From Lodderomyces elongisporus (taxonomy: Eukaryota > Ascomycota > Pichiomycetes > Serinales > Debaryomycetaceae), in contig NC_083674.1 in NCBI RefSeq assembly GCF_030384665.1, positions 496,001 through 560,000 on the forward strand: DNA of 64,000 bases, read 5' to 3'. Each line of letters starts with the position of its first letter. Within the stretch, counting starts at the first letter, position 1. Under the pieces are notes generated by a model. That model made no database searches and was not told the DNA's origin. It saw nothing but the letters and a program-made list of their open reading frames with translations. Positions 9,529 through 19,038 of this stretch are shown here, piece after piece. Position numbers and translations under genes: made by a program.

Positions 9529-10131
9529 ATGAAGGTATATTACATAGGAATCCTCAAAACGAGCGGCTCAAAAGCTGTTGAACTCACTTCAGCAAGAGAC
9601 TTGTCACAATTCTCCTTTTTTGAAAGAAATGGGGTATCGCAATTTATGACTTTTTTTGCAGAAACTGTATCTCAGAGAACGCCAGCTGGTCAAAGACAAT
9701 CTGTTGAAGAAGGAAACTATGTTGGTCACACGTATACCCGATCTGAAGGTTTATCAGCAGTCATTGTTACCGACAAAGAGTATCCAGTTAGACCAGCATA
9801 TACATTGATCAACAAGATCTTGGAAGAGTATCTTTCATTGCATCCCAAATCAGAATGGGATAATGTCGAACAAACAAATAGCAAATTAGAATACCCTCAA
9901 TTGGAACAATACTTGAAAAAATACCAGGATCCATCCCAAGCAGACTCAATAATGAAGGTACAACAAGAATTGGATGATACCAAAGTTGTGTTACACAAGA
10001 CCATTGAGGGCGTGTTGCAAAGGGGTGAGAAATTAGATGCATTAGTGGACAAATCTGAGGCTTTGAGTAGTTCGTCGAGAATGTTCTACAAACAGGCGAA
10101 AAAGACCAATTCTTGTTGCATCATCATGTAA
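9529..10131 (+). CDS. YKT6: Ykt6, R-SNARE
   Basis: The 200-residue protein is the essential R-SNARE Ykt6, used in ER-Golgi, intra-Golgi, vacuolar and autophagosomal fusion. It starts with a longin domain ('[10 protein letters not shown]', about residues 1-130). A SNARE motif with the zero-layer Arg follows in '[17 protein letters not shown]' (about residues 138-195). It ends in CCIIM, a CAAX box with two cysteines for farnesylation and palmitoylation. Length matches the family exactly (200 residues in S. cerevisiae). There is no transmembrane segment, as expected. Confidence 0.97.
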   Translation: MKVYYIGILKTSGSKAVELTSARDLSQFSFFERNGVSQFMTFFAETVSQRTPAGQRQSVEEGNYVGHTYTRSEGLSAVIVTDKEYPVRPAYTLINKILEEYLSLHPKSEWDNVEQTNSKLEYPQLEQYLKKYQDPSQADSIMKVQQELDDTKVVLHKTIEGVLQRGEKLDALVDKSEALSSSSRMFYKQAKKTNSCCIIM

Positions 10132-10350
10132 TGACTACTTTGAAAAGGTTATTCAACCAAGGAAAAGAAGAGAAAGAAAAAAAAAAAGAAAGAATACTAC
10201 TGAAAAGGTTACTAAATAATACAGATTGTGTGAAGAGGTCAATTGACTTTTAATATTGATTTGAGACTTTCACTTTCTGCATTCTTTCAATATAAAATGT
10301 GTTTGTTATTTTTCCTTTATATATATATGTATATATAATTTTTAATGTTT

Positions 10351-10382
<32 letters not shown>

Positions 10383-10719
10383 TTGTATTTGATATTTGAA
10401 TAAGACTACTATTGATAATTCTTTAGATTGTTTGGGAAAAGAAAAAATCTACATATGTACAACTAGGCGAAGATGATAATTTCTATCAATCTGTAATTTT
10501 GTAATACTGCAGTTCTGTATACTTGCAAATACCAAAATCATCTTTTACAACCTTTTCTGTTGTCAACTTTTAACTTTATCATCTTCTTGCAGTCCATGCC
10601 TTTTAGAGTCATAACAGTCATTTGCTTTTGTAATGTTTTGTTTAATTTTTTTTTCAATTAATTTTCATATTTTTCATATGAGCATCTTTGTCTTTTATTT
10701 TTTAAAAGTTTCATTACTT
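10132..10719. other. YKT6-VTS1 convergent intergenic
   Basis: No gene is seen. It holds a TATATATATGTATATATA element (about 10319-10337), a likely YKT6 3'-end signal, and a (TTTC)n run at about 10347-10382. Confidence 0.5.
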
Positions 10720-12996
10720 TCATAAGTGCGTTTGTTTGACCATATCGAACGCTTTAATTAGCTTTCTTCTAGCACCTAATGCTGCAACACCCTTCTTCTC
10801 CAATGCTTCATCATCAAGTTCAATCAAATCCTTCCAATGCGTATCCTTTAAAGAATCAGTATACTTGTGTAATCGAAGTAGTTTTAACCACGCTGGGATG
10901 TTATTCAATAATTCCAAACTAGTAACTTCCAAGGGTAAAGACGTGAATGAACTGGTACCAGACTGACTGTTAACAGAAGAAGACGACAAGTTCTGGTGTT
11001 GCATTTGAACAGAAGAGATTGGCGAAGATCCACGTTTCTTGAATCCGGTCGAGGGATTATTGAAATTGGATCTCTGATTGATACCACTATTGCCAACAGT
11101 GTGATTTCCACCAACAGTAGGGACTGACTGCGAGTTTGCAGATCTTTTCAAGGAGTCCTCATAACTTGCTGCATTAGAGCTATTCAACGAGTTTGTAAAC
11201 TGCTCCAGATGTGGTGGCAGAATTTGCAGTTGCAGATGTTGGTTCTGCATCTGGTTTTGGTGACGTTGATGTTGATTGTGGTTGTTGTGGTTGTTGTGGT
11301 TGTTGTGGTTGTGAGTGTGATTGTTCCAATATGGGTACTTTTTATGGCTATCTAATGCAACTCTTGAATTTATAGTGGCCAATGCACCAAGCTTAAGAGC
11401 AGCGTGTGACATATCAGTGGTTTCATCCTGATGAGGACCATTAATACTCAGCTGTTGACCGGCTTGCACATTTGACGCTGAGGGGCCAGGTCCAAGGCTT
11501 ACACCTGGTGCAGAAGCAGAGGTTGAAGCAGATGATGAGGTGGGATAGAATTGTTGATAACCTACACCGCCATATGGATTATGAAAATTCGAAGAGTAGC
11601 CAGCGTTATGTTTGGACGCTGCGGCCAATTGCAAAAAATTTGTTTTTTCATGGAGATGTGACGCAGGAGATTTTGCTCTATCAAACAGTTGTTGCTGTTG
11701 TTGCTGTTGCTGCTGCTGCTGTTGTTTCTGGTTTTGTAAAAAGGGGTCGGCAGATTTAGGACGCACGATACCTCGTTCAATGTTCAAAAAATGGTTAGCA
11801 CCATGTAGCAGAGATTGAGTATGTGGTGCTTGTTGATGTGTTGGTGGAGATAATGGTGATTGGAATGCATTGGCATTACTATTGAATGTGTTCATCAGCT
11901 GCTTAAACTTTTGTTTTCCGTGGTCATGACTAATGGTTAGATTCTCCATACCAGTGGTGAAATCTTGACCATAACTGTTGTTGAATGGGGAAGCCGAAAA
12001 CGCTTGACCATGTTGACCAGAAAATTGGTGGGCTGATGGATTATCCAAAAAAGAATTAAATTTAGATTGAAAAGTGAGTAGGATGTCAATCGATAGACTA
12101 GCACATAAATAATCAATCATTGCTACAGTGTCATGTGGGTTTAAGTTTTCAATCCAGTTGCTAAAAACTAGTAAATCCAGATAAAAATTTGATTGTGATG
12201 TTGTCACTGAGGGTACTGAAGGGACTGAAGGGACTGGAGGAGCAGCAACTTGAGAGGCTGGTACCTGTGGGGATGACAAGCTCGGCTGGGCATTTGATTC
12301 TGAAAGCAAGTTCAGTGTGCTAAAATTGGTGAAAGCTTTACCTGGTTTGTTGAAAATACTAGTATAATCAGTGGCTGATCGTGGTCTCTCGGGGTTGGAA
12401 GTTGAATGTTGTAATAAACTACCCACTTGAGGTTGACCAGCAGATACTACACTACCATTACCGCTAAGACCAATAATTTGTGACGGCATTGGAGACGATA
12501 ATGTATTATAGCCGCCATCTCTTTGAGAATTGAAACCAGCCAACGAAGAGTTGAGTAAGGATGATGAAATTCCACCTTGGTTGACAAATTTCCCAGCAGC
12601 AGGTGCGACTAAGTTTGTGTTTGAATTCAACCCATTCGTTTTTTGTGATGACAATTCATCATGACCTGGAGTTAAAGATATGGAGTCAGGTATGCTTGCT
12701 GGTAAAGCAGCTGGGTTTTGAGATGTAAGGTTTTCGCTTTGATTTGAATTTGTAGTTTGTGTCTGGTTCTGATTTTGATTTTGAGTCTGATTTTGATTTT
12801 GATTGTGATTGTGATTGTGATGCTGGGTTTGGTTTGGGTCGGGAGGAGCACTTTGTGAGGACCGCTGATTGCTTAAATCCAAATCCAACAAAGCTTCTAG
12901 CTCATGTTGCAACTTAGACCCTACGCTCTGTTGCCGTGCTGCATGATAGTCTGGCGCTGTTGACCTTTGGTTGTCATCGACATCGTTAAAGTCCAT
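10720..12996 (-). CDS. VTS1: Vts1, SAM-domain RNA-binding protein
   Basis: The 758-residue protein has a C-terminal SAM domain (about residues 690-755: '[19 protein letters not shown]', '[27 protein letters not shown]'), the Vts1/Smaug type that binds CNGG-loop hairpins in mRNAs. It promotes their deadenylation and decay through Ccr4-Not in the cytoplasm. An additional helical region at about residues 270-320 fits the conserved N-terminal Vts1 dimerisation block. The rest is low complexity, rich in Gln, Asn, His and Ser, with a polyQ run near residues 423-434 and Asn-His repeats near 555-575. S. cerevisiae Vts1 is 523 residues, so the extra length is mostly these repeats. PDE2 is its neighbour in S. 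cerevisiae as well. Confidence 0.92.
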   Translation of the reverse strand: MDFNDVDDNQRSTAPDYHAARQQSVGSKLQHELEALLDLDLSNQRSSQSAPPDPNQTQHHNHNHNQNQNQTQNQNQNQTQTTNSNQSENLTSQNPAALPASIPDSISLTPGHDELSSQKTNGLNSNTNLVAPAAGKFVNQGGISSSLLNSSLAGFNSQRDGGYNTLSSPMPSQIIGLSGNGSVVSAGQPQVGSLLQHSTSNPERPRSATDYTSIFNKPGKAFTNFSTLNLLSESNAQPSLSSPQVPASQVAAPPVPSVPSVPSVTTSQSNFYLDLLVFSNWIENLNPHDTVAMIDYLCASLSIDILLTFQSKFNSFLDNPSAHQFSGQHGQAFSASPFNNSYGQDFTTGMENLTISHDHGKQKFKQLMNTFNSNANAFQSPLSPPTHQQAPHTQSLLHGANHFLNIERGIVRPKSADPFLQNQKQQQQQQQQQQQQLFDRAKSPASHLHEKTNFLQLAAASKHNAGYSSNFHNPYGGVGYQQFYPTSSSASTSASAPGVSLGPGPSASNVQAGQQLSINGPHQDETTDMSHAALKLGALATINSRVALDSHKKYPYWNNHTHNHNNHNNHNNHNQHQRHQNQMQNQHLQLQILPPHLEQFTNSLNSSNAASYEDSLKRSANSQSVPTVGGNHTVGNSGINQRSNFNNPSTGFKKRGSSPISSVQMQHQNLSSSSVNSQSGTSSFTSLPLEVTSLELLNNIPAWLKLLRLHKYTDSLKDTHWKDLIELDDEALEKKGVAALGARRKLIKAFDMVKQTHL
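11694..11729. repeat. CAG/CTG-type polyglutamine tract in VTS1
   Basis: A run of TTG/CTG trinucleotides on the plus strand encodes about twelve glutamines (CAA/CAG) in VTS1. Confidence 0.85.
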
Positions 12997-13263
12997 ATTG
13001 GCGAATGTAAGTCAAGCAAGAACGCAAGAATTGGAGGAGAATTGTGAAAAAAACAAAAAAAAAAAGGAAAAATACGTTGGTAAAGTCGACTGAACAACAC
13101 AAATTACTTGATTGTGTCTAGTATGATGGATCAAAGATTTTGGGGAGGGAGGTAAAGCAGATCAGTTTAGGTGTTTTGACATAGATCCTAATTTGCGATG
13201 AGATGTTCGGATTTGGTTATTCATGATGAGACAATTTTTTGGGGCCAGATGAAGAAACTTTTT

Positions 13264-13264
<1 letters not shown>

Positions 13265-13315
<51 letters not shown>

Positions 13316-13318
13316 GAG
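13265..13318. repeat. (GA)n microsatellite
   Basis: An almost pure GA dinucleotide run of about 50 nt in the VTS1 upstream region, with a few AA interruptions near its ends. GA tracts of this kind often disfavour nucleosomes or bind GAGA-type factors, but no role is shown here. Confidence 0.85.
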
Positions 13319-13903
13319 AGACGTCTGGATGGAATGGTAGCACCGGAGAATATTTGTACACTGCGCTGCTCTCCTTCTCCGTATTGTTTTCTCTCTCTCT
13401 TTCTCTTTACATAAAAATTTTCATTTTTTTTTCTCTTCATTTTTTTTTCTCATACATTTTGTTTTGGCTTTGAACAATGCCTACTTTTTTTTCTCTCTTT
13501 TCTTTTCTTTTCCTTTTTCACTACAACGATCATCACTGGACAAAGATCTTGCGACACAGAATTGGAAACTTTGTTTACTGAATTCTTTTTATTTTTGTTT
13601 CATACTCCGTTAAATAGCTACTTTGTCTCATTTTACACTTTGTTGATAAAGCTTTATAACCTTCTGTTCTCATATTAATTCAATACAATTTGGATTAGTT
13701 TTCTTATGGTCTAATTAATCTTTGGGTTTATCGCTCAACAATACAGGAACTGTGAATAGTTATAAAAAAGTGTGCAGTATCTTTATTCATAGTCTATAAA
13801 TTCCTTTCTTTACATTGCTTCTTTTTTTTTTTTGTTTCCTTCTTGTCTTTTCTTTTCTTTTCTCTTTTTCTGTTTATCATTCTACTTTATCGTTTATTTT
13901 AAA

Positions 13904-13918
13904 CCCCCCCCCCCCCCC
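13904..13918. repeat. C15 homopolymer
   Basis: Fifteen consecutive cytosines on the plus strand, so fifteen guanines in the PDE2 sense strand about 31 nt after the stop codon. Long G/C homopolymers are rare in this AT-rich window. Confidence 0.9.
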
Positions 13919-13948
13919 ATTGAAACATTATTCAATCCTAGTTTGTTT

Positions 13949-15979
13949 CTAATTTTGTTCTTTACTCTCCCAAAACCTCTTGTTTTCCTTGATTATATCA
14001 CGTGCAAAGCTCAAGCTTGGATACAACTCAGAAAGGTTTTCAAACAATCCTTCAGCAAATGTGCGTATGAAAAACAACTGACCTTGAGGGATTACGGGGT
14101 ATGTCAAAACAATCTTATTGATTTCAGTGGGTACGGCCTCGTAAACAATCTCCTCATTGTCAAAGTATTCTATAACTGACAGCGCTTCGCTCTGTTGAGC
14201 AGCAGAGCTCAACAGTGTGATGGAGTTGTAGGACCTACTATTAAAACCAAACAAATCAGCATCATTTCCATTTTCATCCTCAGCAATTCGCTGACTTTGT
14301 ATCAACTCCTCCAACTGTTTAATTTCATCAAACTCCCGTTGAAGAACAACCGCCCATTGACAAGAAATCTTCAATGGCCGTGCAACATTAGATATATCAG
14401 CAGCCTTTAGCAAGAGCGACCCCAAAAGCTTTATTTTCCGGTCTGAACAAGGACCATAGTCTTCTTCCTTTGATAATGAGTCTACTTGATGGAGGTACTC
14501 GAAATGGTTCGACATGTCAGTAGCCAAGATTGTGGCACTTACAACATCATGTATCAGAAGTTTAGATTCTTCGGCAATTTTAGTAGTCAACAACGAGGGC
14601 CAAAACACAACAAGAATCTGATTAATATATACTGCAGCATGGTACGATTCTAATACGGAACGGTCATTGTAAATCAATGAAATGGGTGCTTTGTTTTGCA
14701 TGAGAAATGCATTAGTCGTACCTGGATGCCCCACATCGTGGCCCAAAGCTGACATAAGTAATGCAAGGCTTTGCACAGGGTTAATGACACATCCAAGTCC
14801 GCCTTGATTCAAGTTCGGGCTCTCTTTTAAAATCTCTTTGAGCCCAACCTGGAGTGAACCAATAGTTTCTTCGTCATCGCCGAAATGGCCCAATTTCAAA
14901 CAAAAATGAAACGAAGCTTGTAAAACATCGACAGCATGTCTAAAGTTGTGGAATGGGTTACCATTTCTGTAACACTCTCTTACTGTGAATATCATTGCCA
15001 AGAGCTCGTTATCAGAAGGCACGTGTAATTTCTCGGCAAACTCCAACTTGTGTTCCTGCCTTTCTGATTCCAATTGTTTTATCACGAGTTTTATCATTGC
15101 GAAAACACAATAGACCAAGTCGTCATTTGTGAAGGAGTGTGCTGGGAAAGACCAGTCCCCTACAATTGCTGAAATGTGGGCCAAATGCTCTTTGTCATGG
15201 TTAGATAAGAGTTCAATAAAGTCTATCTCTTGAACAATCAACTGCTTCAATTGAATCAAGCGTTTGATTGTACGATTTGGTCTGGTGACTATCCTGTTTA
15301 GCAGCTGAGTCATTGTCCGAGTTCCATCATGTTTGGAAAGTTCTGCTTCCATATCTTCCTCTTCCTCTTGTTCCTCTTGTTCCTCTTGTTCGTCATATTC
15401 ATCTTGTTCTTCTTTTTTGGTCAAAGGCTTATTGCATTTAGATAAGGAGGCGCGAGTGGTTGTGCCTGTCCATAGACCTACTCTCTCTATTCTATAGTGG
15501 ACTTTGGATTCAATTCGGTAAATCTCTCTTTGTATGCGTTTCTGTTGGTTCAAATTAGTGAGGATGAGTAAGCAGTGGTGGCCAAAGAAATGGTCGAGCA
15601 AAAGACGCTTGTCATTGTTATGGAGACTATCCAAGATGTGAGCTTGACTTGTGGGATGTTTGTCATTGTAAGAATGTTGGTTTTGCTGGTGGTTTTGCTG
15701 GTGGTTTTGCTGGTGGTTTTGCTGGTGGTTTTGCTGGTGGTTTTGCTGGTGGTTTTGCTGGTTGTTCCCACGCAGTCGAGATTCGTTATCTTTCGGGTCT
15801 AATATGATAACGATTGGGTAGTTGATATCATGTTCACTGTTTCCCTTTTTGAACAAATGGATCAAGAGATCTCTAAAGGAGGAAAAGTAATGTTTTGTGT
15901 GTGACTTCTGAGAACTGTTTCTCGACTGTTTGGTCTTGAAGTCGGGAATCTCTTTCAAAAGTGAAAGAGTTTCCAACAT
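13949..15979 (-). CDS. PDE2: Pde2, high-affinity cAMP phosphodiesterase
   Basis: The 676-residue protein is a class I cyclic nucleotide phosphodiesterase that hydrolyses cAMP to AMP and dampens Ras-PKA signalling. The catalytic domain spans about residues 270-665. It contains the metal-binding HD motifs 'HNFRHAVDV' (near 345) and 'ALGHDVGHPG' (near 415) and a later conserved Asp in 'KAADISN'. S. cerevisiae Pde2 is 526 residues. The extra length here is an N-terminal QQNH repeat (about residues 73-100) and an acidic E-rich run (about 196-210). A CTG-containing linker near residue 600 becomes serine-rich if CUG encodes Ser. The very long upstream region suggests complex regulation, but that is inference. 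VTS1 is the ancestral neighbour. Confidence 0.93.
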   Translation of the reverse strand: MLETLSLLKEIPDFKTKQSRNSSQKSHTKHYFSSFRDLLIHLFKKGNSEHDINYPIVIILDPKDNESRLRGNNQQNHQQNHQQNHQQNHQQNHQQNHQQNQHSYNDKHPTSQAHILDSLHNNDKRLLLDHFFGHHCLLILTNLNQQKRIQREIYRIESKVHYRIERVGLWTGTTTRASLSKCNKPLTKKEEQDEYDEQEEQEEQEEEEDMEAELSKHDGTRTMTQLLNRIVTRPNRTIKRLIQLKQLIVQEIDFIELLSNHDKEHLAHISAIVGDWSFPAHSFTNDDLVYCVFAMIKLVIKQLESERQEHKLEFAEKLHVPSDNELLAMIFTVRECYRNGNPFHNFRHAVDVLQASFHFCLKLGHFGDDEETIGSLQVGLKEILKESPNLNQGGLGCVINPVQSLALLMSALGHDVGHPGTTNAFLMQNKAPISLIYNDRSVLESYHAAVYINQILVVFWPSLLTTKIAEESKLLIHDVVSATILATDMSNHFEYLHQVDSLSKEEDYGPCSDRKIKLLGSLLLKAADISNVARPLKISCQWAVVLQREFDEIKQLEELIQSQRIAEDENGNDADLFGFNSRSYNSITLLSSAAQQSEALSVIEYFDNEEIVYEAVPTEINKIVLTYPVIPQGQLFFIRTFAEGLFENLSELYPSLSFARDIIKENKRFWESKEQN
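15679..15762. repeat. 12-bp coding repeat in PDE2
   Basis: Seven tandem copies of GGTTTTGCTGGT on the plus strand encode repeated Gln-Gln-Asn-His in the N-terminal region of Pde2. The copies are nearly identical, which suggests recent expansion. Confidence 0.9.
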
Positions 15980-18900
15980 GGTTCTGTTCAGTTGGGGTTA
16001 GCAGGCAAATAAGTTTAACTTTTAGTGATAAAGAAAAGAAAAACAACAACAACAAAAGATATGAAAAAATAGTGATTGTAGGCACAAAAGAAGTGATTAT
16101 GCACAGTAGAAATGTAGTATTGAAGGTGGTGTGGTGTGGTGTGGTGTGGTTTGATTCGATGTTGAGATATAATGATAATGTGATCAAATGGTTTATTTCA
16201 AAAGTGTTGGTGCTTCACCAGTTGCAGATTATCTTACTGTTTAGAGAAAAGGATGTATTGATTTTCTTTAGAGGGTGTAAGCTATGCGATATACTGACAA
16301 ATAACTCTATCTTTTCTTTTTCCTTTTGTTCCTTCTCTTTTCCTTTACTTCTTTTTCTATTCCATATAGATATTGGTTATTGGTGAAAGAATATCAGTAT
16401 TGAAAGTAAGCGATGGCTCCAAGGCAAAGTAAATGTTGGTTATCTCTTTCTATTTCTATTTCTAATTCTGCTTCTGTTTCTGGTTCTCTTTCATTCACTC
16501 TCACTGTAATTTTTATTTGGAGGCAGAAAATAGAAGGGGAGAAAAAAAGAAAAAAAAGTCAAAGTGCGAAGTTCTGTCTGTCTCTCTGTCTCTTTGTCTG
16601 TCTGTCTGATTTTTGTGTTTCTTTTTCGTTGTCTGTCGTTTTGTGTATTTAAATTTCTTTTTTTTTTCTTTACCTCTTCTTTTCCTTTTTCTTTCTTTTT
16701 TTTTTCTGGTTTTGTGCAATTCAAGCAAGGCTCCCCCAAATCTATTCTGTTGATGGAGAGTCAATACAAAGACAAAGACAAGGGACAAAAGAAAGAGATA
16801 AAAGTATGAGATTGATCAATGAAATAATGAATAGATTATAAGATGAAATCGGTGTTGCGGCAACTCAATAGAAAAAGAGATGAAAAGAGAAAAAATGAAA
16901 AGATGAAAGATAGTATTGAGATACAAAATGTGGCAAACAGCAACTCCTCTTTTCTCTTCTTCTTCCATTTTTCCTTTTATCCCCCCCCCTCCATCCCCAC
17001 CAATTGGTTCTAATACACACATGTGAGTTGTCGGTTCAAAATGTGTGGCTCTTGCACAATAATCGAAATGCTTATAAATTTTACATTGTCAAAGAAATTT
17101 AAGCCTTTAAAGCTTTTACCAAGATGGGGCATAACTCCTCTATTGATATCGTATGATTGAAGATTACCAAGTGCCCTTAAGTGCATACAACACCTCTCAA
17201 AATCTAACACACACAATATTGATTGTTGTTTAGAAGCACTATGATGTATGTATGTACCTCTTGTTCTTCCTCTCTCTCTTTTGTATATTTTCCATTCTCT
17301 TTTCTTCTTCTTCTTCTTCTCAACCTTTGCTCCTCACGGTCTGGAGAACAATAGATCCTTGTTTGTAATTGTCAAAGTCAAACACAATTAACGTTTTCCT
17401 CTTTTTTTTTTTTTAATTTTGTAAAGAAAATTTTGGGAAATAAATCTCGCGTTTGATACAGGAACGCACACGTTAAATTCCTACATGCAACAACAAAACC
17501 TTTAAATACCTTACTATACTATACTTTACTTTATTGTACTTTATTGTACAGCTTTCACAAATCTTTAGGCAGAGTATAATAGGGTTCTCCTCAAATGGCG
17601 TCACGAAATAGAGGGAAACATGACATTTATCCACCTACTTTCCGAGAGCTTTGCCTTTGTTTGCTCTTCTACTTAGCCAAATGTTAAACATCATTCGTGC
17701 ATTTGGTCTTCTCATTCGTCAACCTTACTATAGTTATTAATACTATTGCTTATAACTGTTACATTGCGCTAACTTTTCATACACACACACTCTCTCTCCC
17801 TCTCTCTCTAGGCAAACTCTACCTACTTTCAACTCTGTCTTGTTATTTCTGTTCTGTTCATTTCTATCCATCTCATTTCTCTAAATTCAACTTTTTGTAT
17901 TCTACTTTTCCTGCTTCACCTTCATAAACTCCTCCAGTTACGAGCGTTGTTAATAAACGAGATTATATTTCCGCCAAGAATAATACTATGAACCGTTTTA
18001 AAAAAAATAAAAAAAAAACAGCAGGAAGGCACGCAACGGGCAAATGTCTCAAAAATGAAACAAAATAAAAAATAAAAAATTAAAAATTAAAAAAAATAAA
18101 AAGGAAAGGAAAGAAAAGAATAAGGAGGAGAATCATTCACTTACATTACACCACTGTTTTACCCTTCCCCTTTTCCTTTCCCCACCACCACCACCACCTT
18201 CTAATTGAGATGACTAAATGTAAGGCTTAATCATCAATAAATTCTAACGGAAAGTGTTGCAATGAGATGAGATCAGTTGAGATCAGTTGACATCAGTTGA
18301 GAGCAGTTGAACAAGTATTAACCCGTCTTTGTATCATTCACTCATAGCTCCTTTTTTCTTTACCTGAACCACAACCACAACCAACATCTATCCATTAGTC
18401 ACCTCTTGTTTCTCTCCAACCATGCACCAGCAAACGTAATCAAGTCCTATAGAACTAAAGAGAAAAAAAAAGAAAACGAAAGACGTAGCCAACAGACTAC
18501 TGGGGCTTACCCCACTTGTCGCTTGGTGATTTTCACTTATTTCAACAATTATTTCAACAGTTATTATTATATATTTTTTTCATCATTTTTATCATCTTTA
18601 TCAAAAATAATTATTTTCGTCAGCATCGCTATGCATTACCCTTTATTTTTTTGCTCGTATCTTTCCTTTGCTTAATACTTGGAAATAATGAAAAATAAGA
18701 GTAGTTTCGCTTAGCTTTTGAACCTGCTGAATCTATCCATATCTCGCAAACTCACTATATTCCAAAAATTGTCTCATATCCATAAACAGCACACCACAAT
18801 GTACTATAACTATACTATTTACTAGTGGGTTTAATGCCAGTTTCGTAATTCTACGTACTCTTTACTAGAAACAAATAGAAGCAAAAAAAAAGGAAAAACA

Positions 18901-19038
18901 AAAAAGGAATGAACTAACCAGGCAAGGAAAGTGGGTAATGACGACACAATTTTTCCTGAAACTCTCTATCATCAAAATTTATTTTTAATTTTAACTCTTC
19001 TCTAATTGAATAGCTAAACACTCTAGCACAATCCCCTC
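15980..19038. other. 3.1 kb gene-free region upstream of PDE2
   Basis: I find no convincing coding region, tRNA or spliced gene on either strand. The longest frames lack ATG starts or are simple-repeat translations. Notable content: (GTGTGGT)n near 16128-16148, TCTGTCTGTC runs near 16574-16608, a C-rich spot at 16981-16999, CACACACTCTCTC near 17780-17810, A-rich DNA at 18000-18115, and four 10-bp repeats at 18271-18310. It should include the PDE2 promoter and leader on its left side and the 3' end of the minus-strand gene on its right. Confidence 0.5.
18271..18310. repeat. 10-bp tandem repeat (GATCAGTTGA)
   Basis: Four adjoining units: GATCAGTTGA, GATCAGTTGA, CATCAGTTGA, GAGCAGTTGA. The 10-bp spacing keeps the units on the same face of the helix, so a clustered protein-binding site is possible. 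Confidence 0.85.

Larger units (their letters stand above)
12997..13948. other. VTS1 promoter and PDE2 3' flank
   Basis: No gene is seen. It contains a (GA)n microsatellite at about 13265-13318, pyrimidine-rich stretches at 13380-13515, and a run of 15 cytosines at 13904-13918 close to the PDE2 stop. Confidence 0.5.

Noticed and set aside
16564..16809. Overlapping frames in the PDE2 upstream region, both strands
   Set aside because: They are translations of TCTG/TTTC/AAG simple repeats with no family features.
17010..17216. Short minus-strand frame near 17.1 kb
   Set aside because: It is 68 codons, shows no motif and has no ortholog that I recognise.
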